Positions 17,786-26,147 of a stretch of 64,000 nucleotides of DNA are shown here, one piece after another. The stretch lies in contig CAVXNM010000033.1 in the NCBI GenBank assembly GCA_963763115.1, positions 62,001-126,000 of the forward strand, written 5' to 3'. The notes beneath the pieces are model-generated. The model did not search any database, was not told the DNA's origin, and saw only the letters and a program-made list of their open reading frames with translations. Every line of letters begins with the position of its first letter. Positions within the stretch are counted from its first letter, which is position 1. This DNA comes from CAVQCA01 sp963763115 (GTDB lineage: Bacteria > Pseudomonadota > Gammaproteobacteria > UBA9214). A program made the translations under genes and the position numbers.

Positions 17786-19168
17786 ATGCGCAGTCACACA
17801 CCTTATGTACGTCGCACCTGGGCATGCGGTCTTGCCGGATTGGGGGCAATCATTTCGCTCGGCGCCAATGCGGGCGGATTTGCATTGATCGAACAAAGTG
17901 TCAGCAGCATGGGCACTGCCTATGCCAACGGCTCGGCGGGTATCGATGACGCCAGCACCCTGTTTTTCAATCCGGCGAGTATGACGCGCCTGGAGGGAAA
18001 GAACGTCAGCGGCGGCGTTCATATCGTCCACTCGGATGTCGATTTCTCAGGCAAGGGCTTTTACAACCCGGACAACCCCGCCATCCAGGCAAGCGGCCTA
18101 GCCGGACCTCCGCCAGCGCCCATCTCGGGCAAGAAGAGCGATGATCTGGGCCTGACGGCCGCGGTACCTCACGGCGCCTACTCCCATCAATTCAACGACC
18201 AGCTCTGGTTTGGTCTCAGCGTAAACGTGCCCTTCGGGCTTACAACCGAATACAGTGACAACTGGGTTGGCCGTTACAACGCCATCAAGTCAGAACTCAC
18301 CACCGTCAATATCAACCCGTCATTTGCCTGGAAGATTGATGAGCACGCATCGGTGGGCTTCGGCGTCAGCGCGTTGTACGCGGACGGTAAACTGACCAAT
18401 GCCGTTGACGGCGGCCTCGGCGCGGCGCTACTAGGAAACCCCATCCCCGGTTGGCAACCCGGCACATCCACTTACGACGGGAAAGCCAAGCTAACCGGCG
18501 ATGACTGGGGATATGGATACAATCTGGGCGTTTTGCTGGAGCCCTCCGACCGCACCCGCCTCGGCATTGCCTACCGTTCCAAGGTCAACCTGACGATTGA
18601 AGGCGATGCACAAGTATCCGGGCTGCCCGCCGGCAATTTCAAGCGAAATGCGAAGCTGGATGTCTCGCTGCCGGATTCCCTGTCACTCAGCGGGCTGCAT
18701 CAACTCAACCCTCGATGGACCATCATGGCCGATGTCACCTGGACCAAGTGGAGCAACCTGAATGAGCTTGACATCGATATCCAGGGTGGCTCCCAGAGCG
18801 TCACTCAGCTGCAATGGAACGATACGACCCGCTACGCGATAGGCGCCACTTACAAATACAATGAATCCTGGCTGTTCCGCACCGGGGTCGCCTTTGATCA
18901 GACGCCGGTACCTAACGCCCAGCTGCGCACGGCGCGCGTTCCGGATGCGGATCGCACCTGGCTCTCATTCGGCGCCAACTACAAGCTCAACAAGAAACTG
19001 AGTTTCGATCTCGGTTACGCCCACTTGTTTGTGGACAACCCCGACATCAACAGCTCTGATTCCTATGACCCGACCACGGGGCTGAATACCGGTTTTCACC
19101 GGATAAAGGGCAGCTACGATGCCGCCGTTGATATACTCAGCGCGCAGGTCAACTGGAGATTCAACTGA
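17786..19168 (+). CDS. FadL/OmpP1-family outer membrane transporter (second copy)
   Basis: The 460-residue barrel protein starts after a near-perfect AAGGAGG site. A signal peptide ends at GANA, and the mature chain begins GGFALIEQSVSSMGTAYANG, then IDDASTLFFNPASMTRL, which is characteristic of FadL (NPA and the S-x-MG-x-A motifs). It ends in NWRFN with the terminal aromatic. It has diverged strongly from the neighbouring copy, so the two probably handle different hydrophobic substrates. It shares the T-rich divergent promoter region with that copy and ends at a strong terminator. Confidence 0.9.
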   Translation: MRSHTPYVRRTWACGLAGLGAIISLGANAGGFALIEQSVSSMGTAYANGSAGIDDASTLFFNPASMTRLEGKNVSGGVHIVHSDVDFSGKGFYNPDNPAIQASGLAGPPPAPISGKKSDDLGLTAAVPHGAYSHQFNDQLWFGLSVNVPFGLTTEYSDNWVGRYNAIKSELTTVNINPSFAWKIDEHASVGFGVSALYADGKLTNAVDGGLGAALLGNPIPGWQPGTSTYDGKAKLTGDDWGYGYNLGVLLEPSDRTRLGIAYRSKVNLTIEGDAQVSGLPAGNFKRNAKLDVSLPDSLSLSGLHQLNPRWTIMADVTWTKWSNLNELDIDIQGGSQSVTQLQWNDTTRYAIGATYKYNESWLFRTGVAFDQTPVPNAQLRTARVPDADRTWLSFGANYKLNKKLSFDLGYAHLFVDNPDINSSDSYDPTTGLNTGFHRIKGSYDAAVDILSAQVNWRFN

Positions 19169-19185
19169 TAACCGGGGACTGATGG

Positions 19186-19232
19186 GAGATCAACAAAAAA
19201 CCCGGCCACTGACCGGGTTTTTTGTTGATCTC
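19186..19232. terminator. Bidirectional terminator, perfect 20-bp stem
   Basis: The arms at 19186-19205 and 19213-19232 are exact reverse complements of 20 bases with a seven-base loop. The A6 and T6 tracts are built into the stem, so it terminates transcription in both directions. It lies exactly between the convergent second fadL gene and tusA. Confidence 0.92.
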
Positions 19233-19251
19233 TGGTAACCGATACCAAATA

Positions 19252-19482
19252 TCAGCCCTTTTTCAACAGAAACATGAATTTGCCACCTTCTTCGGTGGAC
19301 TCCAGCAGTTCGTTGCCAGTCTGTTTGGCAAATGCTTCAAAGTCCTTGACTGAACCCGGGTCTGTCGCAATGATGCGGAGCACCTTGCCGCTTTCCATGC
19401 CGTTCAATGCCTTTTTGGCACGCAATATGGGCAGTGGACAATTCAGACCGGTGGCATCAAGCACTTCATCAAAATCCGCCAT
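19252..19482 (-). CDS. tusA: TusA-family sulfur carrier protein
   Basis: This 76-residue TusA/SirA protein has the hallmark CPLP motif with the persulfide-carrying Cys at position 15 (TGLNCPLPILRAKK). The small two-layer fold ends KFMFLLKKG. In sulfur oxidizers TusA delivers sulfane sulfur to the reverse Dsr or sHdr pathway; in others it serves tRNA thiolation or molybdenum cofactor synthesis. The sox genes two genes away favour the dissimilatory role, though that is inferred. It is monocistronic. Confidence 0.9.
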   Translation of the reverse strand: MADFDEVLDATGLNCPLPILRAKKALNGMESGKVLRIIATDPGSVKDFEAFAKQTGNELLESTEEGGKFMFLLKKG

Positions 19483-19686
19483 TTTTTAATCTCCTGTTAC
19501 TATACCTGTTTTGGTTACGATCGACTCAGACCCGACCGAGCGGATCATGATGCTATATTTGAAACCCGTGGAAACTTATGATAACACGACATGAAACGCA
19601 AGACTCCATCTCTGACTTCGCCCCCGGAACCCATCGCCGCACGTTCTGATCCCGGAAAGCAAGCCATTGTACGAACAAAAACATTC

Positions 19687-21162
19687 ATGGTAACGAAGAG
19701 TCCATCACGCGCACTTCCCGGCTTATTGCTGGGGATACTGGTGACATTATCGCCCGGCGCAGCCGACCCGCAAAATCTGTATTCGGATTTGCCCAATATC
19801 GGGGATTCTTCCAGTTCAGCCATTTCCCCCGAGCAACAAAAACAGCTGGGCGCCGAAATGATGCGCCAACTGCGCCAGAGCGGCATTGTGCTCGATGACA
19901 CGGAAATAACCAGCTATCTTAACGCGCTCGGCCAGCGGCTTACCTCCAACAGCGATTCAGGCGGACAGCAGTTCACCTTCTTCGTCGTCAACGACCCCGC
20001 CATCAACGCATTCGCCGGACCCGGAGGATACATTGGCGTCAATTCCGGCCTGATACTGGCGGCGGAAAACGAAAGTGAACTCGCCGGGGTGCTCGCGCAT
20101 GAAATTTCGCACGTGACCCAGCACCACCTTGCCCGTGCCTTCGAGGCCCAGCAGGGATTGAGCCTGCCCTCCATGGCGGCGATGCTGGCGGCAATACTCA
20201 TTGGCACGCAAAACAGTCAAGCCGGTATGGCGGCCATTTCAGCGGTTGCGGCAGGCGGTGCGCAATACCAGATCAACTTCACCCGCGATAACGAAAAGGA
20301 GGCGGACCGCGTCGGCATCCAGACACTCGCACAGTCCGGCTACGACCCCTATGGCATGCCGCGATTCTTCGAACGCCTGCAGAAGAATTCCCGTCTCTAT
20401 GGCAGCCATCCTCCGGAATTCCTGCTTACTCACCCGGTCACCACAAGCCGCATTGCGGAAGCCACATCACGCGCCGAGAGCTTTAGCGGTCATAATACCA
20501 AGGACAGTCTGGACTTCCAGCTGATCCGCGCAAAGCTGCGTGTCATGCAATCCAACGACCCGAAGCAGGTGTTCGAGGATTTCCAGCGGTACATGGACAA
20601 AAGCGATAACGCCCCGCCCTACAAACAATACGAATATGCGCTGCTGCTGTCGGCAGTGGGCAAAACGGGCGAATCTGCAAGAATACTCGAGAAACTGCAT
20701 CGCAATGACCCCGATCGCATCGCATACCGGCTGGCCCTGGCAAATGCCTATGAGCGTGGCGGCAATTACTCCCAGGCGCTCAGGATCTACAAGGACAGCC
20801 TCGACCTGTATCCAGGCAATCTGACGTTTCTGCTGCCCTATGCAAGCGCCCTGATTGTCGTGAACGAGGCGCCCCGCGCCTACAAACTCGCTACAGAGAT
20901 CCGCAAGGACCAATACGGCAACCCGCTGGTCTACAAGCTGCTGGCTCAGGCGGCCGAAGCCACGGGTCACAAGGTGGAAACGCACGAAGCCATGTCCCAG
21001 TATTACTATCTCAACGGCTTTACACGCGATGCAATTCAGCAACTGGAACTGGCCAGTCACGAACCGGGTTTAAGCGACTATGACAGCGCACGGATAGAAG
21101 CCCGGCAGAAAGAACTCGAAGCGATCTTTGAAGAAGAGAAAAAAAATCAGAAAATACAATAA
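19687..21162 (+). CDS. BepA-like M48 metalloprotease with TPR domain
   Basis: The protein is about 491 residues from the ATG at 19687, which puts the hydrophobic signal (ALPGLLLGILVTLSPGAA) at the N-terminus; an ATG at 19591 would add 32 residues before it. The catalytic HEISH zinc motif (AHEISHVTQHHLA) and the third ligand region ENEKEADRVG are intact. The C-terminal 200 residues form TPR-like helices. BepA (YfgC) is a periplasmic chaperone/protease that quality-controls LptD and BamA clients. Loss of HEXXH is not seen, so an active protease is expected. Confidence 0.87.
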   Translation: MVTKSPSRALPGLLLGILVTLSPGAADPQNLYSDLPNIGDSSSSAISPEQQKQLGAEMMRQLRQSGIVLDDTEITSYLNALGQRLTSNSDSGGQQFTFFVVNDPAINAFAGPGGYIGVNSGLILAAENESELAGVLAHEISHVTQHHLARAFEAQQGLSLPSMAAMLAAILIGTQNSQAGMAAISAVAAGGAQYQINFTRDNEKEADRVGIQTLAQSGYDPYGMPRFFERLQKNSRLYGSHPPEFLLTHPVTTSRIAEATSRAESFSGHNTKDSLDFQLIRAKLRVMQSNDPKQVFEDFQRYMDKSDNAPPYKQYEYALLLSAVGKTGESARILEKLHRNDPDRIAYRLALANAYERGGNYSQALRIYKDSLDLYPGNLTFLLPYASALIVVNEAPRAYKLATEIRKDQYGNPLVYKLLAQAAEATGHKVETHEAMSQYYYLNGFTRDAIQQLELASHEPGLSDYDSARIEARQKELEAIFEEEKKNQKIQ

Positions 21163-21180
21163 AACCACAACGTTTGCATC

Positions 21181-21208
21181 TTGACAGTTCATAAATTAGG
21201 ATGATACG
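21181..21208 (+). promoter_or_regulatory. Candidate sigma-70 promoter for the sox cluster
   Basis: TTGACA at 21181-21186 matches the -35 consensus exactly. A weak GATACG -10-like element follows after 16 bases. It lies 79 bases upstream of the SoxK-like lipoprotein gene, the first gene of the sox cluster. The -10 element is poor, so the call is tentative. Confidence 0.35.
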
Positions 21209-21286
21209 GTCATCCGGCATTTCTATAGTCTACAATTAAAAAATGCAAAAAATTCCTGCCAATACACACCAACGGGAGTCCCCGCG

Positions 21287-21619
21287 ATGAAGAAACTGCA
21301 TACCATAAAGCTTTTAACTGTCGTGCTGCTGTCCTGTGCGGTCACCGCGGGATGCGCCGGACAGTCAGCAAAAGATTCAGCATCCAAAGCCACTCCCGAA
21401 GCCAGGCAGGCGATCAAGAATGCCTCCGATGCCATCAGCATGGCCAATGAGAATAACTGGATATGGAGCAATACCGAAGACCTGCTGAAGGAAGCGCAGG
21501 CTGCCGCAGACAGCGGCGACAATGCCAAGGCCATCAAGCTGGCCGACCAGGCCAAGTTCCAGGCCGAGGCGGCGTTAGTCCAGTACAACTATGAAAAAGA
21601 TCACCCGCGCGGGTTGTGA
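21287..21619 (+). CDS. SoxXA-binding-protein-like (SoxK-like) lipoprotein
   Basis: This 110-residue protein has a lipoprotein signal with lipobox VTAGC (Cys22). A helical domain rich in Ala, Asn and Lys follows (EARQAIKNASDAISMANENN and on). SoxXA-binding proteins (SoxK/SAXB) are small proteins encoded next to soxX that form SoxXAK complexes. Immediate linkage to soxX and the size make this the best match, but the sequence family is loose and a generic lipoprotein remains possible. Confidence 0.6.
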   Translation: MKKLHTIKLLTVVLLSCAVTAGCAGQSAKDSASKATPEARQAIKNASDAISMANENNWIWSNTEDLLKEAQAAADSGDNAKAIKLADQAKFQAEAALVQYNYEKDHPRGL

Positions 21620-21668
21620 TCAGTATTGACGTGGAATATACGGCCAATCGTAACCGAGGAGAATCGAG

Positions 21669-22052
21669 ATGCGTCACAACGCCAGGAGCATGATCAAGAC
21701 CGTATTCATCAGCGCCGCACTGACGAGTGTTGCGGCCACAGGGTATCTATCATCTTCCTACGCGGCAGAGAAGGAAATGACCGTGGTCGAAAAAGGGAAG
21801 GAAGTCGCCTTCGACCGCAGTAAAGGCAACTGTCTTGCCTGTCATGCCATGGATGACGGCACCTTGCCCGGCAATATTGCACCCCCGCTTGTCGCCATGC
21901 GTCTGCGTTATCCGGACAAGGCAAAACTTCGCGACCAGATCTGGGATGCGACCGTGGCCAACCCCAGCACGATCATGCCCCCCTTCGGCCGGCATCAGAT
22001 ACTCACCGAAGAGGAAATTGACGAGGTAGTAGAATACGTCTATACACTTTAA
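21669..22052 (+). CDS. soxX: Sulfur oxidation c-type cytochrome SoxX
   Basis: The 127-residue monoheme cytochrome has an N-terminal signal (TVFISAALTSVAATG), a heme site CLACH, PPLVAMRLRYPDK, and an axial Met in IMPPFGRHQ. SoxX pairs with SoxA to link thiosulfate to SoxY by forming a thiosulfonate on its C-terminal Cys. The start at 21669 follows GAGGAGA. It is the second gene of the cluster. Confidence 0.93.
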   Translation: MRHNARSMIKTVFISAALTSVAATGYLSSSYAAEKEMTVVEKGKEVAFDRSKGNCLACHAMDDGTLPGNIAPPLVAMRLRYPDKAKLRDQIWDATVANPSTIMPPFGRHQILTEEEIDEVVEYVYTL

Positions 22053-22086
22053 GTACAAGCAACCCCAACCATCAGGAGAAGCACTC

Positions 22087-22560
22087 GTGACCAGCATGAA
22101 ACGTAGAATTTTTCTGAAGGGCTCCCTGGCAACAGGCGCCATCGGTATGGCCGTCAGTGCCGGCCTGATCACACCGCGTATGGCCCTGGCCGCATGGCCC
22201 AAGGCGGCATTTGACGCAACCAGTGTCGATAGTGCCGTTAGCAACCTGTTCGGAAGCTCCACGCTCACCGCTAATGACAAGATCAGGATCAAGGCCCCGG
22301 ATATCGCCGAGAACGGCGCCGTGGTGCCGATCTCGATAGAGACCGACATCGAGGGAGTGGAATCGATCAGCATCATCGCCGAGAAAAACGCCACTCCATT
22401 GACCTCGTCTTTCGTCCTGGGTAAAGGCACGGAACCATACGTCGCTACCCGCATCAAACTGGGGAAAACCGGCAGTGTCATCGCCATAGTCAAGGCGGGC
22501 GGCAAGCTCTACAGCACCGGCAAGGAGGTCAAGGTCACGATCGGGGGATGCGGGGGTTGA
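22087..22560 (+). CDS. soxY: Thiosulfate oxidation carrier protein SoxY
   Basis: The 157-residue protein begins with a Tat signal (KRRIFLKGSLATGA) and ends in the invariant GGCGG swinging arm, whose Cys carries sulfur intermediates. Initiation is probably at the GTG at 22087, eight bases after AGGAG; the ATG three codons later is the alternative. Export is by Tat together with SoxZ, which has no signal of its own. Confidence 0.95.
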   Translation: MTSMKRRIFLKGSLATGAIGMAVSAGLITPRMALAAWPKAAFDATSVDSAVSNLFGSSTLTANDKIRIKAPDIAENGAVVPISIETDIEGVESISIIAEKNATPLTSSFVLGKGTEPYVATRIKLGKTGSVIAIVKAGGKLYSTGKEVKVTIGGCGG

Positions 22561-22614
22561 TACCCGTCTCCCAACCACTATTACCTAAACTACATGGCAT
22601 ATTGAGGAGCTAAC

Positions 22615-22929
22615 ATGTCAAGCATCAAAATGCGTGCAACCCTCGGGGATAACGGCGTGACTACGGTCAAGATACTTATCAGTCACCCGATGGATACCGG
22701 CCTGGTCAAGGACAAGAAAACGGGCAATCTCATTCCTGCTCATTTCATCCAGGAAGTCGTCTGTGAGCACAACGGTACCAATGTATTGACCGCCGAATGG
22801 GGTCCGGCGGTATCAAAGAACCCGTATCTTTCCTTCCGTTTCAAGGGCGCCAAAGCCGGTGATACCGTCAAGGTAAAGTGGGTCGACAATCAGGGTAACA
22901 GCGACACGGGCGAAGCCACGATCCAATAA
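22615..22929 (+). CDS. soxZ: Thiosulfate oxidation carrier complex protein SoxZ
   Basis: The 104-residue immunoglobulin-like partner of SoxY contains KILISHPMDTGLVKD and HFIQEV near the middle, both characteristic of SoxZ. It has no signal peptide, as expected for a protein co-exported with SoxY by Tat. The distance from soxY is 54 bases, and soxA follows 53 bases later. Confidence 0.94.
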   Translation: MSSIKMRATLGDNGVTTVKILISHPMDTGLVKDKKTGNLIPAHFIQEVVCEHNGTNVLTAEWGPAVSKNPYLSFRFKGAKAGDTVKVKWVDNQGNSDTGEATIQ

Positions 22930-22982
22930 TTGATATCAACCGTGAGACCCATCCGTCTACTGACCTGGAGGAGAAAGACCCG

Positions 22983-23819
22983 ATGAAAAGACTCCTGACT
23001 GCAACACTAGCAATCGGCCTGCTGGGTGTCATTATGTTGCCTGTACACGCCGACCCGGAGCAGGACCTAAAACAATTCAGGTCTTACTTTTACAATCGCT
23101 TCCCCGACACCCCGAAGGATGACTTCATCAATGGCGTGTATTCCATCGATCCGGCGTCGCGGGAACAGTGGGAATCCATTGAGGAATTTCCGCCCTATGA
23201 ACTGAACCTGGAGAAAGGCAAGGAACTCTTCAATACACCCTTCAAGAACGGCAAGACTTACGCCAGTTGCTTTACGGATGGTGGCATCGGAATCGCCAAC
23301 CGCTACCCGTTCTTCGACACGGAGTCGGGGCAAGTGATCACTCTGGAGTGGGCCATCAATCAGTGCCGCAAGTCGAATGGCGAGGCCCCGCTGAAATGGG
23401 AAAAGGGCCCCATCGCCGATATCTCCGCCTATATGCATTACACATCGCGCGGCAACATCATCAATGTCGTGATCCCCGATGATCCCCGTGCCCTGGAAGC
23501 CTATGAAAAGGGCAAGGCGTTCTTCTACGCCAAGCGTGGCCAGCTCAACTTGTCCTGCGCGGATTGCCATGTATTCAATTCAGGCAACAAGATCCGCGCC
23601 GACATTCTGAGTCCGGCGCTGGGGCAGACCAGTCACTTCCCGACCTACCGCTCCAAGTGGGGCGACCTGGGCACCATCCAGCGGCGTTATGTCGGGTGCA
23701 ATACTCAGGTGCGCGCCAAGCCCTACGAACCGCAGGGTGAGGAATACCGGGATCTCGAGTATTTCCACACTTATATGAGTAACGGACTGGCGATCAACGG
23801 TCCCGGTTCTCGCAAGTAG
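22983..23819 (+). CDS. soxA: Sulfur oxidation c-type cytochrome SoxA (monoheme)
   Basis: The 278-residue periplasmic protein has a cleavable signal ending in VHA. It contains a single heme motif, CADCH (Cys192, Cys195, His196), and the axial-ligand/active-site Cys239 in RRYVGCNTQ. The N-terminal heme site of diheme SoxA proteins is absent; only two cysteines without a CXXCH remain there (Cys96 and Cys128), probably a disulfide. With SoxX it initiates thiosulfate oxidation. A terminator follows its stop. Confidence 0.94.
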   Translation: MKRLLTATLAIGLLGVIMLPVHADPEQDLKQFRSYFYNRFPDTPKDDFINGVYSIDPASREQWESIEEFPPYELNLEKGKELFNTPFKNGKTYASCFTDGGIGIANRYPFFDTESGQVITLEWAINQCRKSNGEAPLKWEKGPIADISAYMHYTSRGNIINVVIPDDPRALEAYEKGKAFFYAKRGQLNLSCADCHVFNSGNKIRADILSPALGQTSHFPTYRSKWGDLGTIQRRYVGCNTQVRAKPYEPQGEEYRDLEYFHTYMSNGLAINGPGSRK

Positions 23820-23838
23820 TAGTGCCGAACACACCCGG

Positions 23839-23871
23839 AAAGCCCGGCTTGGTGAAAGTCGGGCTTTTTTT
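23839..23871 (+). terminator. Rho-independent terminator after soxA
   Basis: AAGCCCG-GCTT, a short loop and AGTCGGGCTT form a hairpin followed by a run of T residues. It sits 20 bases after the soxA stop and separates soxXYZA from soxB, suggesting soxB may be partly or separately transcribed. Confidence 0.75.
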
Positions 23872-23938
23872 ATCCTGTTAACGGAACCTGGCTGGCGCCA
23901 TTCCAGCCAGGCCTCATCAAACAACACGGAGCCAACCC

Positions 23939-25690
23939 ATGAGCCTTTCACGTCGTGAATTTCTCCGCATGCTCGCCATCGCCAGCGCCGCCGGATTCAA
24001 CCTTTCAGGCTGCGACTCGGGCAACAAGTCCGGACCGGCAAACGCCACCGGGATGAACGCGGCGCAGGCGCCCGCAGATCCCTATGAATTGCCGCCCTTC
24101 GGCAACGTCTCGCTGCTGCATTACACCGACTGCCACGCGCAGCTGCTGCCGGTGTATTACCGTGAACCGAGTATCAATATCGGCGTCGGCGACATGAGGG
24201 GCAAGCCGCCGCACCTGGTCGGAGAAAAGTTTCTCGAATTCTATGGAATCAAGGCCGACACCCTCGATGCACACGCATTCACCTATCTGGATTTCGTGCA
24301 GGCCGCCCACAAGTATGGCAAGACCGGCGGATTCGCGCACCTTGCCACCCTGGTCAAGAAACTGCGCGCCCAGCGGCCAGGCTCCCTGATGCTGGACGGC
24401 GGAGACACCTGGCAGGGTTCGGGCACCTCGCTGTGGACCAACGCCCAGGACATGGTGGATGCCCAGCTGCTGCTCGGCGTGGATATCATGACACCGCACT
24501 GGGAAATGACCTTCGGCGCCGAGCGGGTCAAGGAGATCGTCGACAATGATTTCAAGGGCAAGCTCGATTTCGTCGCCCAGAACATCCTCGACAATGAATG
24601 GGAAGAGCCCGTTTTCAAGCCCTACAGCCTGCGGGAAATCAATGGCGTCCCCGTCGCCGTCATCGGTCAGGCCTTCCCCTACACGCCGATCGCCAACCCG
24701 CGCTACCAGGTGCCGGACTGGAGCTTCGGCATCCGTGACGAGAGAATGCAGAAAATGGTGAACCAGGCCCGCGGGGAAGGCGCGCAGGTGGTCGTCGTGC
24801 TGTCGCACAACGGCATGGACGTCGATCTCAAGATGGCCACCCGGGTCACCGGCGTCGACGCCATCATGGGAGGACACACGCATGATGCCGTCCCGGCGCC
24901 GGTCGTGGTTGACAACCCCGCCGGCAAGACGCTGGTGACCAACGCCGGGTCCAATACCCAGTTCCTCGGCGTGCTGGATCTCGACGTGAAGGACGGCAAG
25001 GTCCGGGATTATCGCTACAAGCTGCTGCCGGTGTTTTCCAACCTGCTCGAGGCCGATCCCGCGATGAGCGCCTATATCGAAAAGGTGCGCACACCTTACA
25101 AGGACAAGTTGGAAGAACCCCTGGCCGTCACCGATGACCTGCTCTACCGGCGCGGCAATTTCAACGGCACCTTCGACCAGCTGATCTGCGATGCCCTGAC
25201 CGACGTCAAGGGTGCGCAGATTTCCTTCTCACCCGGTTTCCGCTGGGGCGTCAGTGTGCTGCCCGGCGAGGCCATCACCCTTGAGGATGTCATGACGCAG
25301 ACCGCCATCACCTATCCGACCACCACCCTCAACAACATGAGCGGCGCCCGCATCAAGGAAATCCTCGAGGATGTCGCGGACAACCTGTTCAACAAGGACC
25401 CCTACTACCAGCAGGGCGGCGACATGGTGCGGGTCGGCGGACTGAAATACGCCATCGATCCGGGCGCCGACATCGGCAAGCGGATCTCGGACATGGAACT
25501 GGACGGCAAACCGCTCGACCCGAACAAGGAGTACGCCGTAGCCGGCTGGGCCAGCGTGCAGGAGCAACCGGAAGGCGTGCCGGTGTGGGATGTGGTCACC
25601 GAATACCTGCGCGCCAAAAAAACCATCAGCCACATCGCGCTGAACGAGCCCAAGCTGATAAACGTGGGCGACAATCCCGGTCTCGCATAG
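23939..25690 (+). CDS. soxB: Thiosulfohydrolase SoxB
   Basis: The 583-residue dimanganese enzyme releases sulfate from SoxY-bound thiosulfonate. A Tat signal (SRREFLRM) is followed by a possible lipobox (LSGC), so it may be anchored. 5'-nucleotidase-family motifs are present: HYTDCHAQLLPVYYREPS, LDGGDTWQGSGT, VLSHNGMDVD and GGHTHD. The length is standard. It is the last sox gene here; soxC and soxD are not in the window, so sulfane sulfur is probably passed to another system. Confidence 0.96.
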   Translation: MSLSRREFLRMLAIASAAGFNLSGCDSGNKSGPANATGMNAAQAPADPYELPPFGNVSLLHYTDCHAQLLPVYYREPSINIGVGDMRGKPPHLVGEKFLEFYGIKADTLDAHAFTYLDFVQAAHKYGKTGGFAHLATLVKKLRAQRPGSLMLDGGDTWQGSGTSLWTNAQDMVDAQLLLGVDIMTPHWEMTFGAERVKEIVDNDFKGKLDFVAQNILDNEWEEPVFKPYSLREINGVPVAVIGQAFPYTPIANPRYQVPDWSFGIRDERMQKMVNQARGEGAQVVVVLSHNGMDVDLKMATRVTGVDAIMGGHTHDAVPAPVVVDNPAGKTLVTNAGSNTQFLGVLDLDVKDGKVRDYRYKLLPVFSNLLEADPAMSAYIEKVRTPYKDKLEEPLAVTDDLLYRRGNFNGTFDQLICDALTDVKGAQISFSPGFRWGVSVLPGEAITLEDVMTQTAITYPTTTLNNMSGARIKEILEDVADNLFNKDPYYQQGGDMVRVGGLKYAIDPGADIGKRISDMELDGKPLDPNKEYAVAGWASVQEQPEGVPVWDVVTEYLRAKKTISHIALNEPKLINVGDNPGLA

Positions 25691-25826
25691 AGAGAGGCAC
25701 GACATCGCGGCGACAGCACGCTGTGCAGGGCGTTAAAACCCCTGTGCCGATGGATCAGCACCACGCTTTCACGCTGGTCCGATGGCATAGCGGGCACGGA
25801 GCGTGATGATCCCCGCGAATCCGCAA

Positions 25827-26141
25827 TCAGGGGTCCCCGAACAGGTCGTCTATTTCCGGCAAGGGCATGGTGTCGACCCGGAGATCGATGACCTCCCTCA
25901 GTCGGGTATCGATCTCATCGATCAGCAGATAGGCCTGCTTGGACTGCCCGCGGCGTTCCAGCTCGGCAACCTGCACGATCAGATCGTCGATATCCCGGTG
26001 CCTGATCCAGATGCGTTCGAGTTCGGCATGCAGTGCAAACAGTTCATTGAAATCATGCGCTGAGGGATTACTGCGTATCTCGCAGATTCGGGCCAGCAGT
26101 TCCCTGGCACGACGTTCCGGCAGTGTCGAATCGCCGCTCAC
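25827..26141 (-). CDS. Hypothetical protein downstream of hemG
   Basis: This 104-residue, highly charged, helical protein (ERRARELLARICEIRS; VAELERRGQSKQAYLLIDEI) has no signal or membrane segment. It starts six bases after the hemG stop and is almost certainly cotranscribed with it. The family is not recognised, and no heme-binding motif is visible. Confidence 0.6.
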   Translation of the reverse strand: MSGDSTLPERRARELLARICEIRSNPSAHDFNELFALHAELERIWIRHRDIDDLIVQVAELERRGQSKQAYLLIDEIDTRLREVIDLRVDTMPLPEIDDLFGDP

Positions 26142-26147
26142 GCGCGG

